DNA of 64,000 bases. Origin: Sporosarcina psychrophila (GTDB lineage: Bacteria > Bacillota > Bacilli > Bacillales_A > Planococcaceae). How positions within the stretch are numbered: position 1 is the first letter of the stretch; the number at the start of each line of letters is the position of its first letter. This document shows, piece by piece, positions 8,967 through 18,032 of the stretch. A program made the position numbers and the translations under genes. The stretch is taken from contig NZ_CP014616.1 in the NCBI RefSeq assembly GCF_001590685.1, positions 3,161,001 to 3,225,000 of the forward strand, read 5' to 3'. Under the pieces are notes generated by a model, which saw nothing but the letters and a program-made list of their open reading frames with translations, had not been told where the DNA came from and did no database searches.

Positions 8967-10790
8967 CTACATCACTCGTTTGAACATTTTTTCCAGTTCA
9001 TACGTCGTGAAATGGATAAGCACTGGCCTGCCATGTGGACAAGTAAATGGATTGTCGACTGCAGATAGATCATTCAACAGCCTTTCCATATCTGCTAGTG
9101 TCAAATGGTGATTTGCTTTGATGGAGCGTTTACAACTCATCATAATGGCTGCTTCTTCACGCAATTTACCGATATCAATTTTTCGTGTAGTCAACACTTG
9201 CTCAATAATATCTTCGATGATAACCGTCTCTTCTCCTGTTGGAAACCAAGATGGATATTCTTTTACCGCATAGGAAGAAGGTCCAAACTCCTCTAGGAAG
9301 ATACCGACTTCCTGCAACATACTCATGTTTTCCTCAATTTTCGTTTTCTCGTCTGCTGAGTAATGGAACATAAGAGGAATTAGTAACATTTGACGTTCTT
9401 CATTATCCGTCTCACTCAATTTATCCCTAAAAAACTCATACTTTATTCGTTCTTGGGCTGCATGCTGGTCAATCATGAAGAAACCGTCTTCATTTTGCGC
9501 AACAATATAGGTACCATGAACCTGTCCAACTGGCGCTAGAGCCGGGAATTTTTTATCTACTTCTTGTTGTTCAACTTCTTCTAGGGCAATCTGCGGTTCA
9601 TTGACCATCCAAGGCTTTTGTTCAACGGGATCATTTTCAGGAAGATCATAAGACTCGTACGCTGGTTTTTCTAGTGGTTTCATTGACGGTGCTGCCACTG
9701 TTGTTGGCCTTTCTGTTCGGAATTGATTCCACATATTTACTTGTTCAGATTGATTTTTCTTGGCAGGTTCTTTTTTTATAGCGTCAGGAACGATTGTGTT
9801 TTTCCGAATAGCCTTCTGAATAGATTCTTTAATGAGCGCCAGTAACTCACCCTCTTTACTCATGCGGATATGTTGTTTGGAAGGATGCACATTGACGTCT
9901 GTCAAATAGGGATCCCCTTCAACGTTGATAACCGAGATTGGAGAGCGTCCTATCGGCAAATACGTATGGAATGCATCTAGAATTGCATGATTGATCGCAT
10001 TGCTCTTCACCCATCTGCCATTGACGATTAACGTCATATAGTTTCTTGACGCACGTGTCATTTCGGGCAATGTTACATGACCCGAAACTTTGTAATCCGC
10101 ATTCTCGCCCGCGAAGCTCACCATTTTACGGGCGACAGCTATACCGTAGATATCTGAAAGCACACGGCGTTGATCTCCGCTTCCCGCTGTCTGCAATAGT
10201 ACTTGACTGTAATGCGAGAGTTTAAACGCAATTGTAGGATGGCTTAGTGCAAGTCGATTGACGAGATCGATTGTATGGCCCAGTTCTGTTTGAATTGTTT
10301 TCATATATTTTAGGCGTGCAGGCGTATTGAAAAACAATTGAGAAACAGTAATGTCCGTTCCTTTGCGGAATGCCGCATTATCATGTTTGACAAGTCGACC
10401 TCCGTCAATTTGGACTTCTGTGCCTTCTGTTTCTCCGTCAGAAGTCCACATAATTATCTTGGACACGGATGCAATACTCGCAAGTGCTTCTCCCCGGAAC
10501 CCAAGCGTACGAATTCGGAATAAATCATGGTCATTTGATATCTTACTTGTTGCATGCCGCTCAAACGCTTGAACAGCATCTTTTTTAGACATGCCATTGC
10601 CGTTATCTGTTACACGAATTGTCAGTAGACCGGCTTCCTCAAGTCCAATTTCAATCACAGTACTTTCTGCATCAATCGCATTTTCAACGAGCTCTTTCAC
10701 GATGGAAGCAGGACGTTCGACGACTTCGCCCGCAGCGATTTTATTGGACAGCGTATCGTCCATCACTTTGATGATGTCTATCGGTCTCAC
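8967..10790 (-). CDS. mutL: DNA mismatch repair protein MutL
   Basis: A 607-residue GHKL ATPase/endonuclease that links MutS recognition to strand incision. N-terminal ATPase motifs are clear (NAIDAESTVIEI, DNGNGM, GFRGEALASI). The metal-dependent endonuclease motif DQHAAQERIKYE is near residue 440, and the conserved CPHGRP is near 583, so this is a nicking-type MutL as expected where MutH is absent. A variable linker of about 60-80 residues separates the halves. Its ATG overlaps the mutS stop (10787-10790). Confidence 0.97.
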   Translation of the reverse strand: MRPIDIIKVMDDTLSNKIAAGEVVERPASIVKELVENAIDAESTVIEIGLEEAGLLTIRVTDNGNGMSKKDAVQAFERHATSKISNDHDLFRIRTLGFRGEALASIASVSKIIMWTSDGETEGTEVQIDGGRLVKHDNAAFRKGTDITVSQLFFNTPARLKYMKTIQTELGHTIDLVNRLALSHPTIAFKLSHYSQVLLQTAGSGDQRRVLSDIYGIAVARKMVSFAGENADYKVSGHVTLPEMTRASRNYMTLIVNGRWVKSNAINHAILDAFHTYLPIGRSPISVINVEGDPYLTDVNVHPSKQHIRMSKEGELLALIKESIQKAIRKNTIVPDAIKKEPAKKNQSEQVNMWNQFRTERPTTVAAPSMKPLEKPAYESYDLPENDPVEQKPWMVNEPQIALEEVEQQEVDKKFPALAPVGQVHGTYIVAQNEDGFFMIDQHAAQERIKYEFFRDKLSETDNEERQMLLIPLMFHYSADEKTKIEENMSMLQEVGIFLEEFGPSSYAVKEYPSWFPTGEETVIIEDIIEQVLTTRKIDIGKLREEAAIMMSCKRSIKANHHLTLADMERLLNDLSAVDNPFTCPHGRPVLIHFTTYELEKMFKRVM

Positions 10791-13354
10791 CCTTTCTTAG
10801 GTCTGAGCTTTTCTTTCAATTCATGGATGTATTGCAGTGCCTGGAACGGTGTCATATTAAGTAGATCAGCATCGTTCAGATTAGTCAGCACATCTTGCTC
10901 TTCTGCCGACAAGGTAACCTGCTCATCGTGTTGAATATCAAAAAAGTTCAATTGCGTTGGTTCATCTTCATGAACCGTTCGTTTTTCCACATTTTCAAAT
11001 GTAGTGAGTAATGTTTTTGCTCGGTTGAGAAGCGATTCGGGTAGACCTGCAAGATCTGCAACGTAAATTCCGTAACTTTTATCAGCCGGCCCCGCCATCA
11101 CTTTATGGAGAAAGACGACTTTTCCATCCTGTTCCATTGCAGCGACATGAACATTTTCAAGTCGAGATAGTTCATTATCCAAATTGGTCAGCTCATGATA
11201 ATGGGTAGAAAACAGTGTATTCGCTCCAATTTCATTGTGAATATGTTCCATCATCGCCTGCGCTAATGCCATACCATCATATGTTGAAGTACCGCGTCCG
11301 ATTTCATCAAAAAGGAGAAGACTTTGTGCAGTTGCATTTGCGATTGCGAATTGAGATTCCATCATTTCCATCATAAACGTACTTTGTCCTGAAGCTAGGT
11401 CATCCGCTGCACCAATTCTTGTGAATATTTGATCGGTAACAGGAAGTGACGCCTGATCGCAAGGTACGTAGCAGCCAATCTGCGCCATCACGACAATGAG
11501 CGCTACTTGCCGCATGTATGTACTTTTACCGGACATATTTGGTCCCGTGATAAGCAACATATTCGCTTCATCAGTCAATTTGCAGTTATTAGGAACATAA
11601 AGAGAATGGTCAATCATCTTTTCAACGACCGGATGACGCCCGTTCTTGATTTCCAATGCTTTTCCATCGTGAAATACTGGTTTTACGTAGTTACGCTTTT
11701 CCGAAACCGCTGCGAATGAAAGAAGGACATCCAGTTCGCTTAAGACACTTGCAAGATGCTGAATATGCCTAATATGTGTTTTCATGGAATCCCGAACCTT
11801 ACTGAATAACTGATACTCTAGCTCTAGTCCTCCCGCTTCCGCATTGAGGATAAGATCTTCCTTCTCTTTTAGCTCAGGAGTTATGTAACGTTCAGCATTC
11901 GCAAGCGTCTGCTTTCTTTCATATCGTTCCAAATCGGCAAGGTGGATATTGGATTTCGTAATCTCTATATAATAGCCGAATATTCTGTTGTATCCTATTT
12001 TTAACGATTTAATGCCTGTCCGCTCGCGTTCCTCGCGTTCAAGTTCTGCAAGCCACGCCTTACCATTTTTTGAAGCATCACGGTATTGGTCGAGTTTTTC
12101 ATCGTAGCCATCCTTGATGATGCCGCCTTCTTTAACGGATAGTGGCGGATTTTCAGCAATTGCTAGTTCAAGAATGTGTAGCGCTTCTTCGCAACCGTCA
12201 ATTCGTTCGGAAAACTGATTTAGTAACGGTCTTTCTGATTCATGAAGTGCTTTTTTTATGTTTGGGACACGACGGAGTGAGTTACGAAGTTGTGCAAGAT
12301 CCCTTCCACTCGCACTTCCCATTGAAATTCGCCCAGCGAGTCTCTCTAAATCGTATACTTCTTTTAGGCTTGTCTTCAATTCATCCCGCAGAAAAAACTC
12401 TTCAATAAGTTCAGTTACTGCATCCAGTCGATTTTCAATGGCTCTTTTCTCAGCTAATGGCTGATGAATCCACATTTTTAATTTACGGGCGCCCATCGCT
12501 GTAACAGTCTCGTCAAGCAACCAGTAAAGCGTGCCATCCTTGCTACCATTGCGAATTGATTGGATGAGTTCCAGATTACGCATTGAATTGGCATCAATGG
12601 ATAGTTTCGTTTGTTTCTGGATAAATTCGAATGGACGTATATGATCGAGTGCCGTTTTCTGTGTGCGCCTAACATAAGATACAAGCATGCTACATGCTTC
12701 CTTGACCTCGTTTGGAATTGCACCAAAAAGATTCTCCATTTCGAACTGTTCCTCGCCATACTCGATGGACAATACAATACTGCGTTTCGCCATGCTATCA
12801 CTGAGAGCGAGATGCAGTCCTTCATCGACAACGACTTCTTTCATACCCAGTGCCTCAATTTCGGCAATCAGCGTCCGCTCGTCGCCTTCCACAGACTCCA
12901 CTTTACCTTCACCAGTTGCTAGGTCAAGATAAGCGAGTGCATACTTATTACCATCAATAATGTCAGCCGATCCGATGAAATGATTCGTGTTCGCATCAAT
13001 TGTTTTTCCTTCGGTCATCGTACCAGGAGTAATAATTTTAACGACTTCCCTTTTGACGATGCCTTTCGCTTCTTTTGGATCTTCCGTCTGCTCACAAATA
13101 GCCACTTTATGCCCTTTACGTACGAGCGTTTCTATATAACCTGCAGCCGCATGATAGGGTACTCCGCACATCGGAATCCGATCGCGACTCCCAGAATCTC
13201 GACTGGTTAATGTAATTTCAAGTATTTGAGATGCTTCTTCCGCATCCGTGAAAAACAGTTCATAGAAATCGCCTAATCTAAAAAACAGAAAGGCATCTTT
13301 ATGTTCCGATTTCACTTTTAAATATTGTTGGATCATTGGTGTGTGTGTTGTCAT
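10787..13354 (-). CDS. mutS: DNA mismatch recognition protein MutS
   Basis: An 855-residue ATPase that binds mismatches and small loops as a dimer. The mismatch-wedging Phe-x-Glu is F30-Y-E32. Walker A GPNMSGKST lies near residue 603, Walker B LLFDEIGRGTSTYDG follows, and a beta-clamp-binding QLNFF motif is near the C-terminus. The ATG at 13354 has a GAGG ribosome site. It is followed by overlapping mutL. cotE lies upstream across an intergenic region with hairpins and a tandem array. Confidence 0.97.
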   Translation of the reverse strand: MTTHTPMIQQYLKVKSEHKDAFLFFRLGDFYELFFTDAEEASQILEITLTSRDSGSRDRIPMCGVPYHAAAGYIETLVRKGHKVAICEQTEDPKEAKGIVKREVVKIITPGTMTEGKTIDANTNHFIGSADIIDGNKYALAYLDLATGEGKVESVEGDERTLIAEIEALGMKEVVVDEGLHLALSDSMAKRSIVLSIEYGEEQFEMENLFGAIPNEVKEACSMLVSYVRRTQKTALDHIRPFEFIQKQTKLSIDANSMRNLELIQSIRNGSKDGTLYWLLDETVTAMGARKLKMWIHQPLAEKRAIENRLDAVTELIEEFFLRDELKTSLKEVYDLERLAGRISMGSASGRDLAQLRNSLRRVPNIKKALHESERPLLNQFSERIDGCEEALHILELAIAENPPLSVKEGGIIKDGYDEKLDQYRDASKNGKAWLAELEREERERTGIKSLKIGYNRIFGYYIEITKSNIHLADLERYERKQTLANAERYITPELKEKEDLILNAEAGGLELEYQLFSKVRDSMKTHIRHIQHLASVLSELDVLLSFAAVSEKRNYVKPVFHDGKALEIKNGRHPVVEKMIDHSLYVPNNCKLTDEANMLLITGPNMSGKSTYMRQVALIVVMAQIGCYVPCDQASLPVTDQIFTRIGAADDLASGQSTFMMEMMESQFAIANATAQSLLLFDEIGRGTSTYDGMALAQAMMEHIHNEIGANTLFSTHYHELTNLDNELSRLENVHVAAMEQDGKVVFLHKVMAGPADKSYGIYVADLAGLPESLLNRAKTLLTTFENVEKRTVHEDEPTQLNFFDIQHDEQVTLSAEEQDVLTNLNDADLLNMTPFQALQYIHELKEKLRPKKG

Positions 13355-13396
13355 TTTTTAACCTCGCTACAAATTCTATTTTTTATTATTATAACA

Positions 13397-13422
13397 AACT
13401 TGGGCAACGAAGAGCCCAAGTT
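13397..13422. repeat. Hairpin with AACGAAGA loop (1)
   Basis: Perfect 9 bp arms AACTTGGGC / GCCCAAGTT around an 8 nt loop AACGAAGA. There is no clean T-run. It lies 43 bp upstream of the mutS start. Confidence 0.85.
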
Positions 13423-13455
13423 CTGCGTGATTTTTACGGTCTTCAAAAATCTAAG

Positions 13456-13487
13456 CAAATACCGGACAACGAAGAGTCCGGTATTTG
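13456..13487. repeat. Hairpin with AACGAAGA loop (2)
   Basis: Perfect 12 bp arms CAAATACCGGAC / GTCCGGTATTTG around the identical loop AACGAAGA. The stem sequence is unrelated to the neighbouring hairpin at 13397. Confidence 0.85.
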
Positions 13488-13490
13488 TGT

Positions 13491-13640
13491 AATTGCAACT
13501 TCGTAATTCAAATGGCAACATTTCGATTCTAACTGCAACTCCACCGTTCTAATTGCAACTTTACGATTCTAACCGCAACTTCACCGCTCTAATCTCAACT
13601 TTGCATTTCTAATGGCAACTTCACGATTCTAATCTCAACT
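13491..13640. repeat. Tandem array with exact 20 bp period
   Basis: Eight units have a CAAC core at 13496, 13516, 13536, 13556, 13576, 13596, 13616 and 13636, spaced exactly 20 bp. The unit consensus is roughly AATNNCAACTTYRCGATTCT. There is no coding frame with a ribosome site. It lies between the cotE terminator and the two constant-loop hairpins. Confidence 0.88.
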
Positions 13641-13707
13641 ACACATTTATCATCATAAACTTCGGCTATGAAGGGTGCGTACCTGCACACCCACGGAATC
13701 CATCAAA

Positions 13708-13738
13708 AAGAAAAAAAGCCGGTAGTGTTTGCCGGCTC
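13708..13738 (-). terminator. Terminator of cotE
   Basis: Minus strand AGCCGG-loop-CCGGCT followed by a long T-run, directly after the cotE stop. Confidence 0.88.
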
Positions 13739-14326
13739 TCAAAATGACGATGATTCTCTACCTTGTTTCTGACTATGCCCTTGGTCACTGCCCCGCACTT
13801 GCGCTTGCTCATGTCCTGGACTGTGGTCATGATCATGTGATGATGATTCATCACGGAATGACCATTCCTCTTCAAAACTTTGTGGATGTACCGTAATACA
13901 GACTTTTGTTTCGCCAACAACTTCTGCCATCAATTCTCGTTCGATCGTAATACAGAACTTCTCACCACATTCCGAAATAACCGCTTCTGTACAGTTCGGA
14001 TGCTGGATAACATCAACGATGACTTCTTCATGCCCAGATGTCGGTTCGTCTCGATAATGCAAACGAATCCGGTCCTTGTAAGGAATTGACTCCGTAAACA
14101 CAGATGTCTTTGAATGTTCTTGATGGGAATACCAAACATTGACGTCGAACTTACCGGTAACTTCGATGAATTTACCGACCTTTTTCGCCTGATGTGTATG
14201 GTTGATGACCCAACATCCGAGTATACTCGTCGGACTATTTGGCGGCTTCAGTGTCACAGTCGTCTCAGTCCGCTTCTTCCCCTTGGCAATAACCGTCTTC
14301 GTCACGATCTGACGTAAATTTTTCAG
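13739..14326 (-). CDS. cotE: Spore outer-coat morphogenetic protein CotE, probable CTG start
   Basis: CotE forms the ring on which outer-coat proteins assemble around the forespore. The core matches the family: TKTVIAKGKK near the start, SPTSILGCWVINH, VNVWYS, HYRDE, HPNCTEAVIS and AEVVGETKV. The tail is unusual: instead of a mainly acidic C-terminus it is rich in His, Ser and Gln. The first GTG in frame (14303-14305) is 28 nt from the only good ribosome site. A CTG at 14324-14326 sits 7 nt after GGAGGAGG and gives an N-terminus (LKNLRQIVTKTV) that aligns residue for residue with B. subtilis CotE as I recall it. I therefore call 195 residues from CTG. No ATG, GTG or TTG lies between. Confidence 0.88.
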   Translation of the reverse strand: MKNLRQIVTKTVIAKGKKRTETTVTLKPPNSPTSILGCWVINHTHQAKKVGKFIEVTGKFDVNVWYSHQEHSKTSVFTESIPYKDRIRLHYRDEPTSGHEEVIVDVIQHPNCTEAVISECGEKFCITIERELMAEVVGETKVCITVHPQSFEEEWSFRDESSSHDHDHSPGHEQAQVRGSDQGHSQKQGRESSSF

Positions 14327-14354
14327 TTCGATTCCTCCTCCATTCGCTTCAATC

Positions 14355-14383
14355 CATCTTATGCAACAGAAGCCCAGAGAGTG
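14355..14383 (-). promoter_or_regulatory. Candidate sigma-K promoter of cotE
   Basis: Minus strand CACT (14380-14383), 16 bp, CATAAGATG (14355-14363). It resembles the mother-cell sigma-K pattern mACm-N16/17-CATANNNTA except at the last base. cotE is transcribed by sigma-E and sigma-K in B. subtilis. Confidence 0.4.
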
Positions 14384-14384
14384 A

Positions 14385-14419
14385 GAAAAATCGGCAGGAA
14401 ATATTTTCCCACCGATTGG
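14385..14419 (-). terminator. Terminator after ricA
   Basis: A minus-strand stem of 13 bp (AATCGGTGGGAAA with TTTCCTGCCGATT, two G-T pairs) and loop ATA, then TTTCTC. It lies directly after the ricA stop. Confidence 0.8.
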
Positions 14420-14428
14420 TATACTTAC

Positions 14429-14860
14429 TTATAGTTTTTCATATGTCGTATTTTTTATATAAGAACCCGTTTCTCCACGTCTTACATCGCCATCTGTCGC
14501 TTTGATGATTTCATCTGTGACAGTGTTTGCGATTGTGTTCGATACAAGTTGAAGTAAATCATTCACTTCTCCTTGTGATTGTTTAAATTCCTGAACAATA
14601 GGAACTTCATCAATATCACCTTGGATTTTTTCGATTTTACCTTCAATGATACCCAACGCTCTTTCTTTTCCGTACTGTTGGAAATTGACTGCCTGCTTTT
14701 GCAATGATTTTAGACTTGCAATGTTTTCACGGATTTTTTGATTTTCATTAATTTGCTCTTCTGCCCGCTTGAAAAACTCCACTTGTTCTGTGTTCGCAAT
14801 CATTACTGCGATCTCGCGTGCTTTTGCGATAATTTCATCTTTCGAATATAACTTTTCCAT
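14429..14860 (-). CDS. ricA: RicA (YmcA), RNA maturation/phosphorelay complex subunit
   Basis: A 143-residue, almost entirely helical DUF964-family protein. In B. subtilis RicA joins RicF and RicT in a complex that works with RNase Y in mRNA maturation and is needed for sporulation, competence and biofilm formation. The sequence shows long amphipathic helices and the family-typical C-terminal stretch of two short helices. Its ATG overlaps the miaB TAA by one base (TAATG), so the two genes are co-translated. RNase Y is encoded a few kilobases away. Confidence 0.9.
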   Translation of the reverse strand: MEKLYSKDEIIAKAREIAVMIANTEQVEFFKRAEEQINENQKIRENIASLKSLQKQAVNFQQYGKERALGIIEGKIEKIQGDIDEVPIVQEFKQSQGEVNDLLQLVSNTIANTVTDEIIKATDGDVRRGETGSYIKNTTYEKL

Positions 14861-16401
14861 TATGACATCACCTTTTCCTTTTCTACTACGCCGATAAACT
14901 CACCGTCGAGTGACCATGTTTTGGCCTCTATTATTTTCACATTGACTATTTTACCAATTACAGATTGGGGTGCTTTGAAATTGACGAGTTTGCTCTTCTC
15001 CGTATATCCAGCGAGAACTTCCGGATTACGCTTACTTTCTCCTTCAACAAGTACCTCAACGATTTTACCTTTGTAAGGTTTCATCGCTTCTGCGGATAAT
15101 TCATTGACGACTTTATTTAATCGCTGTAAACGCTCTTTTTTCACGTCCATCGGAATATTGTCAGCCATTTTTGCAGCCGGCGTGCCATCCCGTGGCGAAT
15201 AAATGTACGTGTAAGCAATATCGAAACCAACTTCCCTGTACAAGGATACTGTCTCTTCGAATTGCTCGTCCGTTTCATTCGGGAATCCAACGATAATATC
15301 CGTCGTTAATGTAACGTTCGGTATCGCTTTTTTAATTTTCCCCACGAGCTCAAGATAATGTTCACGTGAATATTTTCGCGCCATAATTTTCAAAATGTCG
15401 CTGGAACCCGATTGAACGGGAAGGTGAATATGATCGACTAGATTGCCACCCTTCGCCAGCACTTCGATTAGATGGTCATCGAAATCACGGGGATGGCTAG
15501 TTGTGAAACGGATTCTCGGTATGTCGATTTTGCTTAAATCATCCATTAAATCGCCAAAACGATAACTCGTCTCGTCAAAATCTTTTCCGTACGCGTTAAC
15601 GTTCTGACCAAGCAATGTAATTTCCTTATAGCCCTCTGCGGCTAACTGCCGTACTTCCTGGATAATATCTTGCGGACGTCTGCTTCGTTCCTTGCCCCTC
15701 GTGTATGGCACGATGCAATACGTACAAAACTTGTCGCAGCCATACATAATGTTGACCCAAGCCTTAATGTTTCCGTGACGGACTTTTGGAAGGTTCTCAA
15801 TAATATCACCTTCTTTTGACCACACTTCTATGACCATTTCTTTTGATAAATAGGCCTCATTTAAAATATGGGGTAACCTGTGGATGTTATGTGTTCCGAA
15901 AATCATATCAACCTGATCATACTTTTTAAGAATTTTATTAACAACTGATTCTTCTTGCGACATACAACCACATACGCCGATCAAGACGTCAGGATTTCTT
16001 CTTTTCAACGATTGTAAATGACCTAGCTCCCCAAACACTTTGTTTTCGGCATTTTCACGAATGGCACATGTATTGAGCAACACGACATTCGCATCCTCAA
16101 CGGTGTCTGTCGGTTCATATCCAAGGCCTATTAAAATACCAGCAATCACTTCTGTGTCATGTTCATTCATTTGGCAACCATATGTCCGTATATAAAACTT
16201 CCGATTCGCCCCCATTTCACGGAAACGCTCGTCAATTTCAAAGTTATCGTAGTAAGCGATTTCTTCTTTGCCACGTTTTTTTGCGTCTTTCAAAGAAGGT
16301 GGTGCGTAGGCTGTCTGAAAATAGTGGCTATAGTCCTTGTCAGCAGTTTTTGCTAGATTCGGCTTCACTAGTCCTTCATTCAATCGCTGTTCCTCGTTCA
16401 T
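14860..16401 (-). CDS. miaB: tRNA-2-methylthio-N6-dimethylallyladenosine synthase MiaB
   Basis: A 513-residue radical-SAM methylthiotransferase acting on i6A37, the product of MiaA. The UPF0004 domain carries three cluster cysteines ([29 protein letters not shown]). The radical-SAM triad is [10 protein letters not shown], and a TRAM RNA-binding domain closes the protein. An N-terminal extension of about 65 residues, as in other Bacillales, precedes the first motif. It pairs with ricA, as in B. subtilis; tdh-kbl, which lie nearby there, are not present. Confidence 0.97.
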   Translation of the reverse strand: MNEEQRLNEGLVKPNLAKTADKDYSHYFQTAYAPPSLKDAKKRGKEEIAYYDNFEIDERFREMGANRKFYIRTYGCQMNEHDTEVIAGILIGLGYEPTDTVEDANVVLLNTCAIRENAENKVFGELGHLQSLKRRNPDVLIGVCGCMSQEESVVNKILKKYDQVDMIFGTHNIHRLPHILNEAYLSKEMVIEVWSKEGDIIENLPKVRHGNIKAWVNIMYGCDKFCTYCIVPYTRGKERSRRPQDIIQEVRQLAAEGYKEITLLGQNVNAYGKDFDETSYRFGDLMDDLSKIDIPRIRFTTSHPRDFDDHLIEVLAKGGNLVDHIHLPVQSGSSDILKIMARKYSREHYLELVGKIKKAIPNVTLTTDIIVGFPNETDEQFEETVSLYREVGFDIAYTYIYSPRDGTPAAKMADNIPMDVKKERLQRLNKVVNELSAEAMKPYKGKIVEVLVEGESKRNPEVLAGYTEKSKLVNFKAPQSVIGKIVNVKIIEAKTWSLDGEFIGVVEKEKVMS

Positions 16402-16529
16402 TTAACTTGTCCCCTTTCATACAAAGCCTTGGGAATTTTAACGTATGATTTCATTATACTTAATTGTTGACCACCTGTACAAGAAGTCAAAGCTTTGTCG
16501 GTTGTTTGTCACAGTTATGAAAAACGGAA

Positions 16530-16706
16530 GGCGCCGTTTTAGTCGCGACAGGCATAAGACGGAACGGCGAAGCGGCGTTCTTTGCCGCATAGCTGGGCTG
16601 GCTTTCAAGGAACCCAGCCTAAGTGCGCCGCGTCCTGCGGCAACAGCTGCGTGACTCACATCCTGTTAGCCTCCGAGCGTCTGGCGCCTGAAGCCTAGAC
16701 ACCATT
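16530..16706 (-). repeat. Interspersed GC-rich repeat, copy B (modules a-d-b-c-e)
   Basis: Read on the minus strand: TCTAGGCTTCAGGCGCC / CGCTCGG (a); GGATGTGAGTCACGCAGCTG and GACGCGGCGCACTTAGGCT (d); CAGCTATGCGGCAAAGAACG (b); GTCTTATGCCTGTCGCG (c); GGCGCCTTCC (e). It has the same modules as copy A, but d stands before b and c. The surrounding 16402-16811 has no gene. Confidence 0.85.
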
Positions 16707-16763
16707 CAAAGCTAAAAACTTAGTCTTATCTTCAAAAAAGAACTTTCTCTCGTGATACAACTA

Positions 16764-16796
16764 AAAGACCACAGGAAATTAACTTATCCTGTGGTC
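16764..16796 (-). terminator. Terminator of spoVS
   Basis: Minus strand GACCACAGGA, 9 nt loop, TCCTGTGGTC, then TTTT. It lies just after the spoVS stop. Confidence 0.85.
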
Positions 16797-16811
16797 CTGA
16801 CTCTTTCTAAT

Positions 16812-17087
16812 TTACATATTACGCTGTCGTTTTTCAACAAGTAATTTCAATGCCGTACGTCCTTCACCGTTAATCTCGATATCAGTGAAAGCGGGTGCAC
16901 AGATGAGATCTCCGCCACTTGGAGCGACGAATCCACGTGCAATTGCAATTGCCTTTATTGCCTGATTTAAGGCACCAGCACCTACTGCCTGCATTTCTGC
17001 GTATCCCTGGTCCCGGATAACTGCAACGAGTGCTCCTGCAACAGAATTCGGATTCGAGCGAGATGATACTTTCAATGGGTTCAACAT
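16812..17087 (-). CDS. spoVS: Stage V sporulation protein S
   Basis: A 91-residue Alba-like small protein needed for normal coat assembly and septation timing in sporulating Bacillus. It is strongly conserved: LKVSSRSNPNSVAGALV, GAGALNQAIKAIAIARGFV and CAPAFTDIEINGE are clear. The ATG is preceded by AAGGAGGAATC. It lies 83 bp downstream of ymdB, as in B. subtilis. The C-terminal VEKRQRNM is a few residues longer than usual. Confidence 0.96.
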   Translation of the reverse strand: MLNPLKVSSRSNPNSVAGALVAVIRDQGYAEMQAVGAGALNQAIKAIAIARGFVAPSGGDLICAPAFTDIEINGEGRTALKLLVEKRQRNM

Positions 17088-17170
17088 GATTCCTCCTTAT
17101 TTTTCGGTGTCTATGGATCGGAAATCTCCATAAACCATCCTATGATTCGGAGGTGATGTTTAGACGCATG

Positions 17171-17968
17171 TCAGCCTTTGAATGTACGGTCAGCATTGAT
17201 GGCAACACGTTCAACTCTGATAGCTTTTCCTGTTTCATCATCTAATACTGCAAAAAGTCCGTTCAATTGGGTACGTCCTGATTTAGGAACTTCAAAACGA
17301 ACTGGTAAATTCGTACGGAAACGATAGATGACGTCTTCTTTTTTCATACCCAGGATTTCATCGTAAGGGCCCGTCATGCCGGCGTCAGTTAAATAGGCTG
17401 TTCCACCTGGCAGAATGCGGTCATCCGCTGTTTGGACATGCGTATGCGTTCCTACAACAACAGATGCCTTCCCATCAAGATGCCAACCCATTGCGATTTT
17501 TTCACTTGTCGCTTCGGCGTGGAAATCAACGAAGACAAGCGGAGAAATCTCTCTTGCTTCCGCTACCAATTCCTCTGCCTTTTCAAACGGATCGCCGTGC
17601 GGAGGTAAAAATGTCCGGCCATGCAAATTGATGATAGATAATGTCACACCATTACGTGAAATTGTCGTCATCCCTTTACCAGGTGCTTCATCTGAAAAGT
17701 TCGCAGGACGGATAAGGTAATCTGTATCATCGATAAAATCGTAAATCTCTTTTTGGTCCCATGTATGATTACCCATTGTTACAACATCTACTCCAGCACG
17801 GAGCAGGTCATCGAATATCGCTTTTGTGATTCCTCTCCCGGCTGCTGCATTTTCCCCGTTCGCAATAATAACATCAGGGTTATACTTCCTTTTGAGTCGT
17901 GGTAAATAGTCAAATACCATATCTCGTCCTAGCGATCCTACAATATCACCTATAAATAATACTCTCAT
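17171..17968 (-). CDS. ymdB: YmdB-type metallophosphoesterase
   Basis: A 265-residue binuclear-metal phosphodiesterase, reported in B. subtilis to act on cyclic nucleotides and to be needed for biofilm and nanotube-related phenotypes. Metal-ligand motifs are GDIVGSLGRD, NGENAAAG, MGNHTWD, VDFHAEATSE and GTHTHVQTADD. A longer frame to 18064 exists, but the ATG at 17966-17968 follows GGGAGAG and gives the family length. It lies downstream of rny, with a terminator-like hairpin between. Confidence 0.94.
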   Translation of the reverse strand: MRVLFIGDIVGSLGRDMVFDYLPRLKRKYNPDVIIANGENAAAGRGITKAIFDDLLRAGVDVVTMGNHTWDQKEIYDFIDDTDYLIRPANFSDEAPGKGMTTISRNGVTLSIINLHGRTFLPPHGDPFEKAEELVAEAREISPLVFVDFHAEATSEKIAMGWHLDGKASVVVGTHTHVQTADDRILPGGTAYLTDAGMTGPYDEILGMKKEDVIYRFRTNLPVRFEVPKSGRTQLNGLFAVLDDETGKAIRVERVAINADRTFKG

Positions 17969-17986
17969 AAAATAATCTCTCCCAAT

Positions 17987-18027
17987 AGAAAAAGAGGCTC
18001 CCGGACCGAAATGCACGGAAACCCCCT
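17987..18027 (-). terminator. Imperfect terminator between rny and ymdB
   Basis: Minus strand AAAGGGGG...CGGGAGCCTCTTTTT forms a bulged stem of about 13 bp followed by TTTTT. It may act as a partial terminator lowering ymdB expression. Confidence 0.6.
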
Positions 18028-18032
18028 TTTCT

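Noticed and set aside
13491..13640. CRISPR array
   Set aside because: The period is 20 bp with no unique spacers; units are tandem and degenerate, and no cas genes are present.
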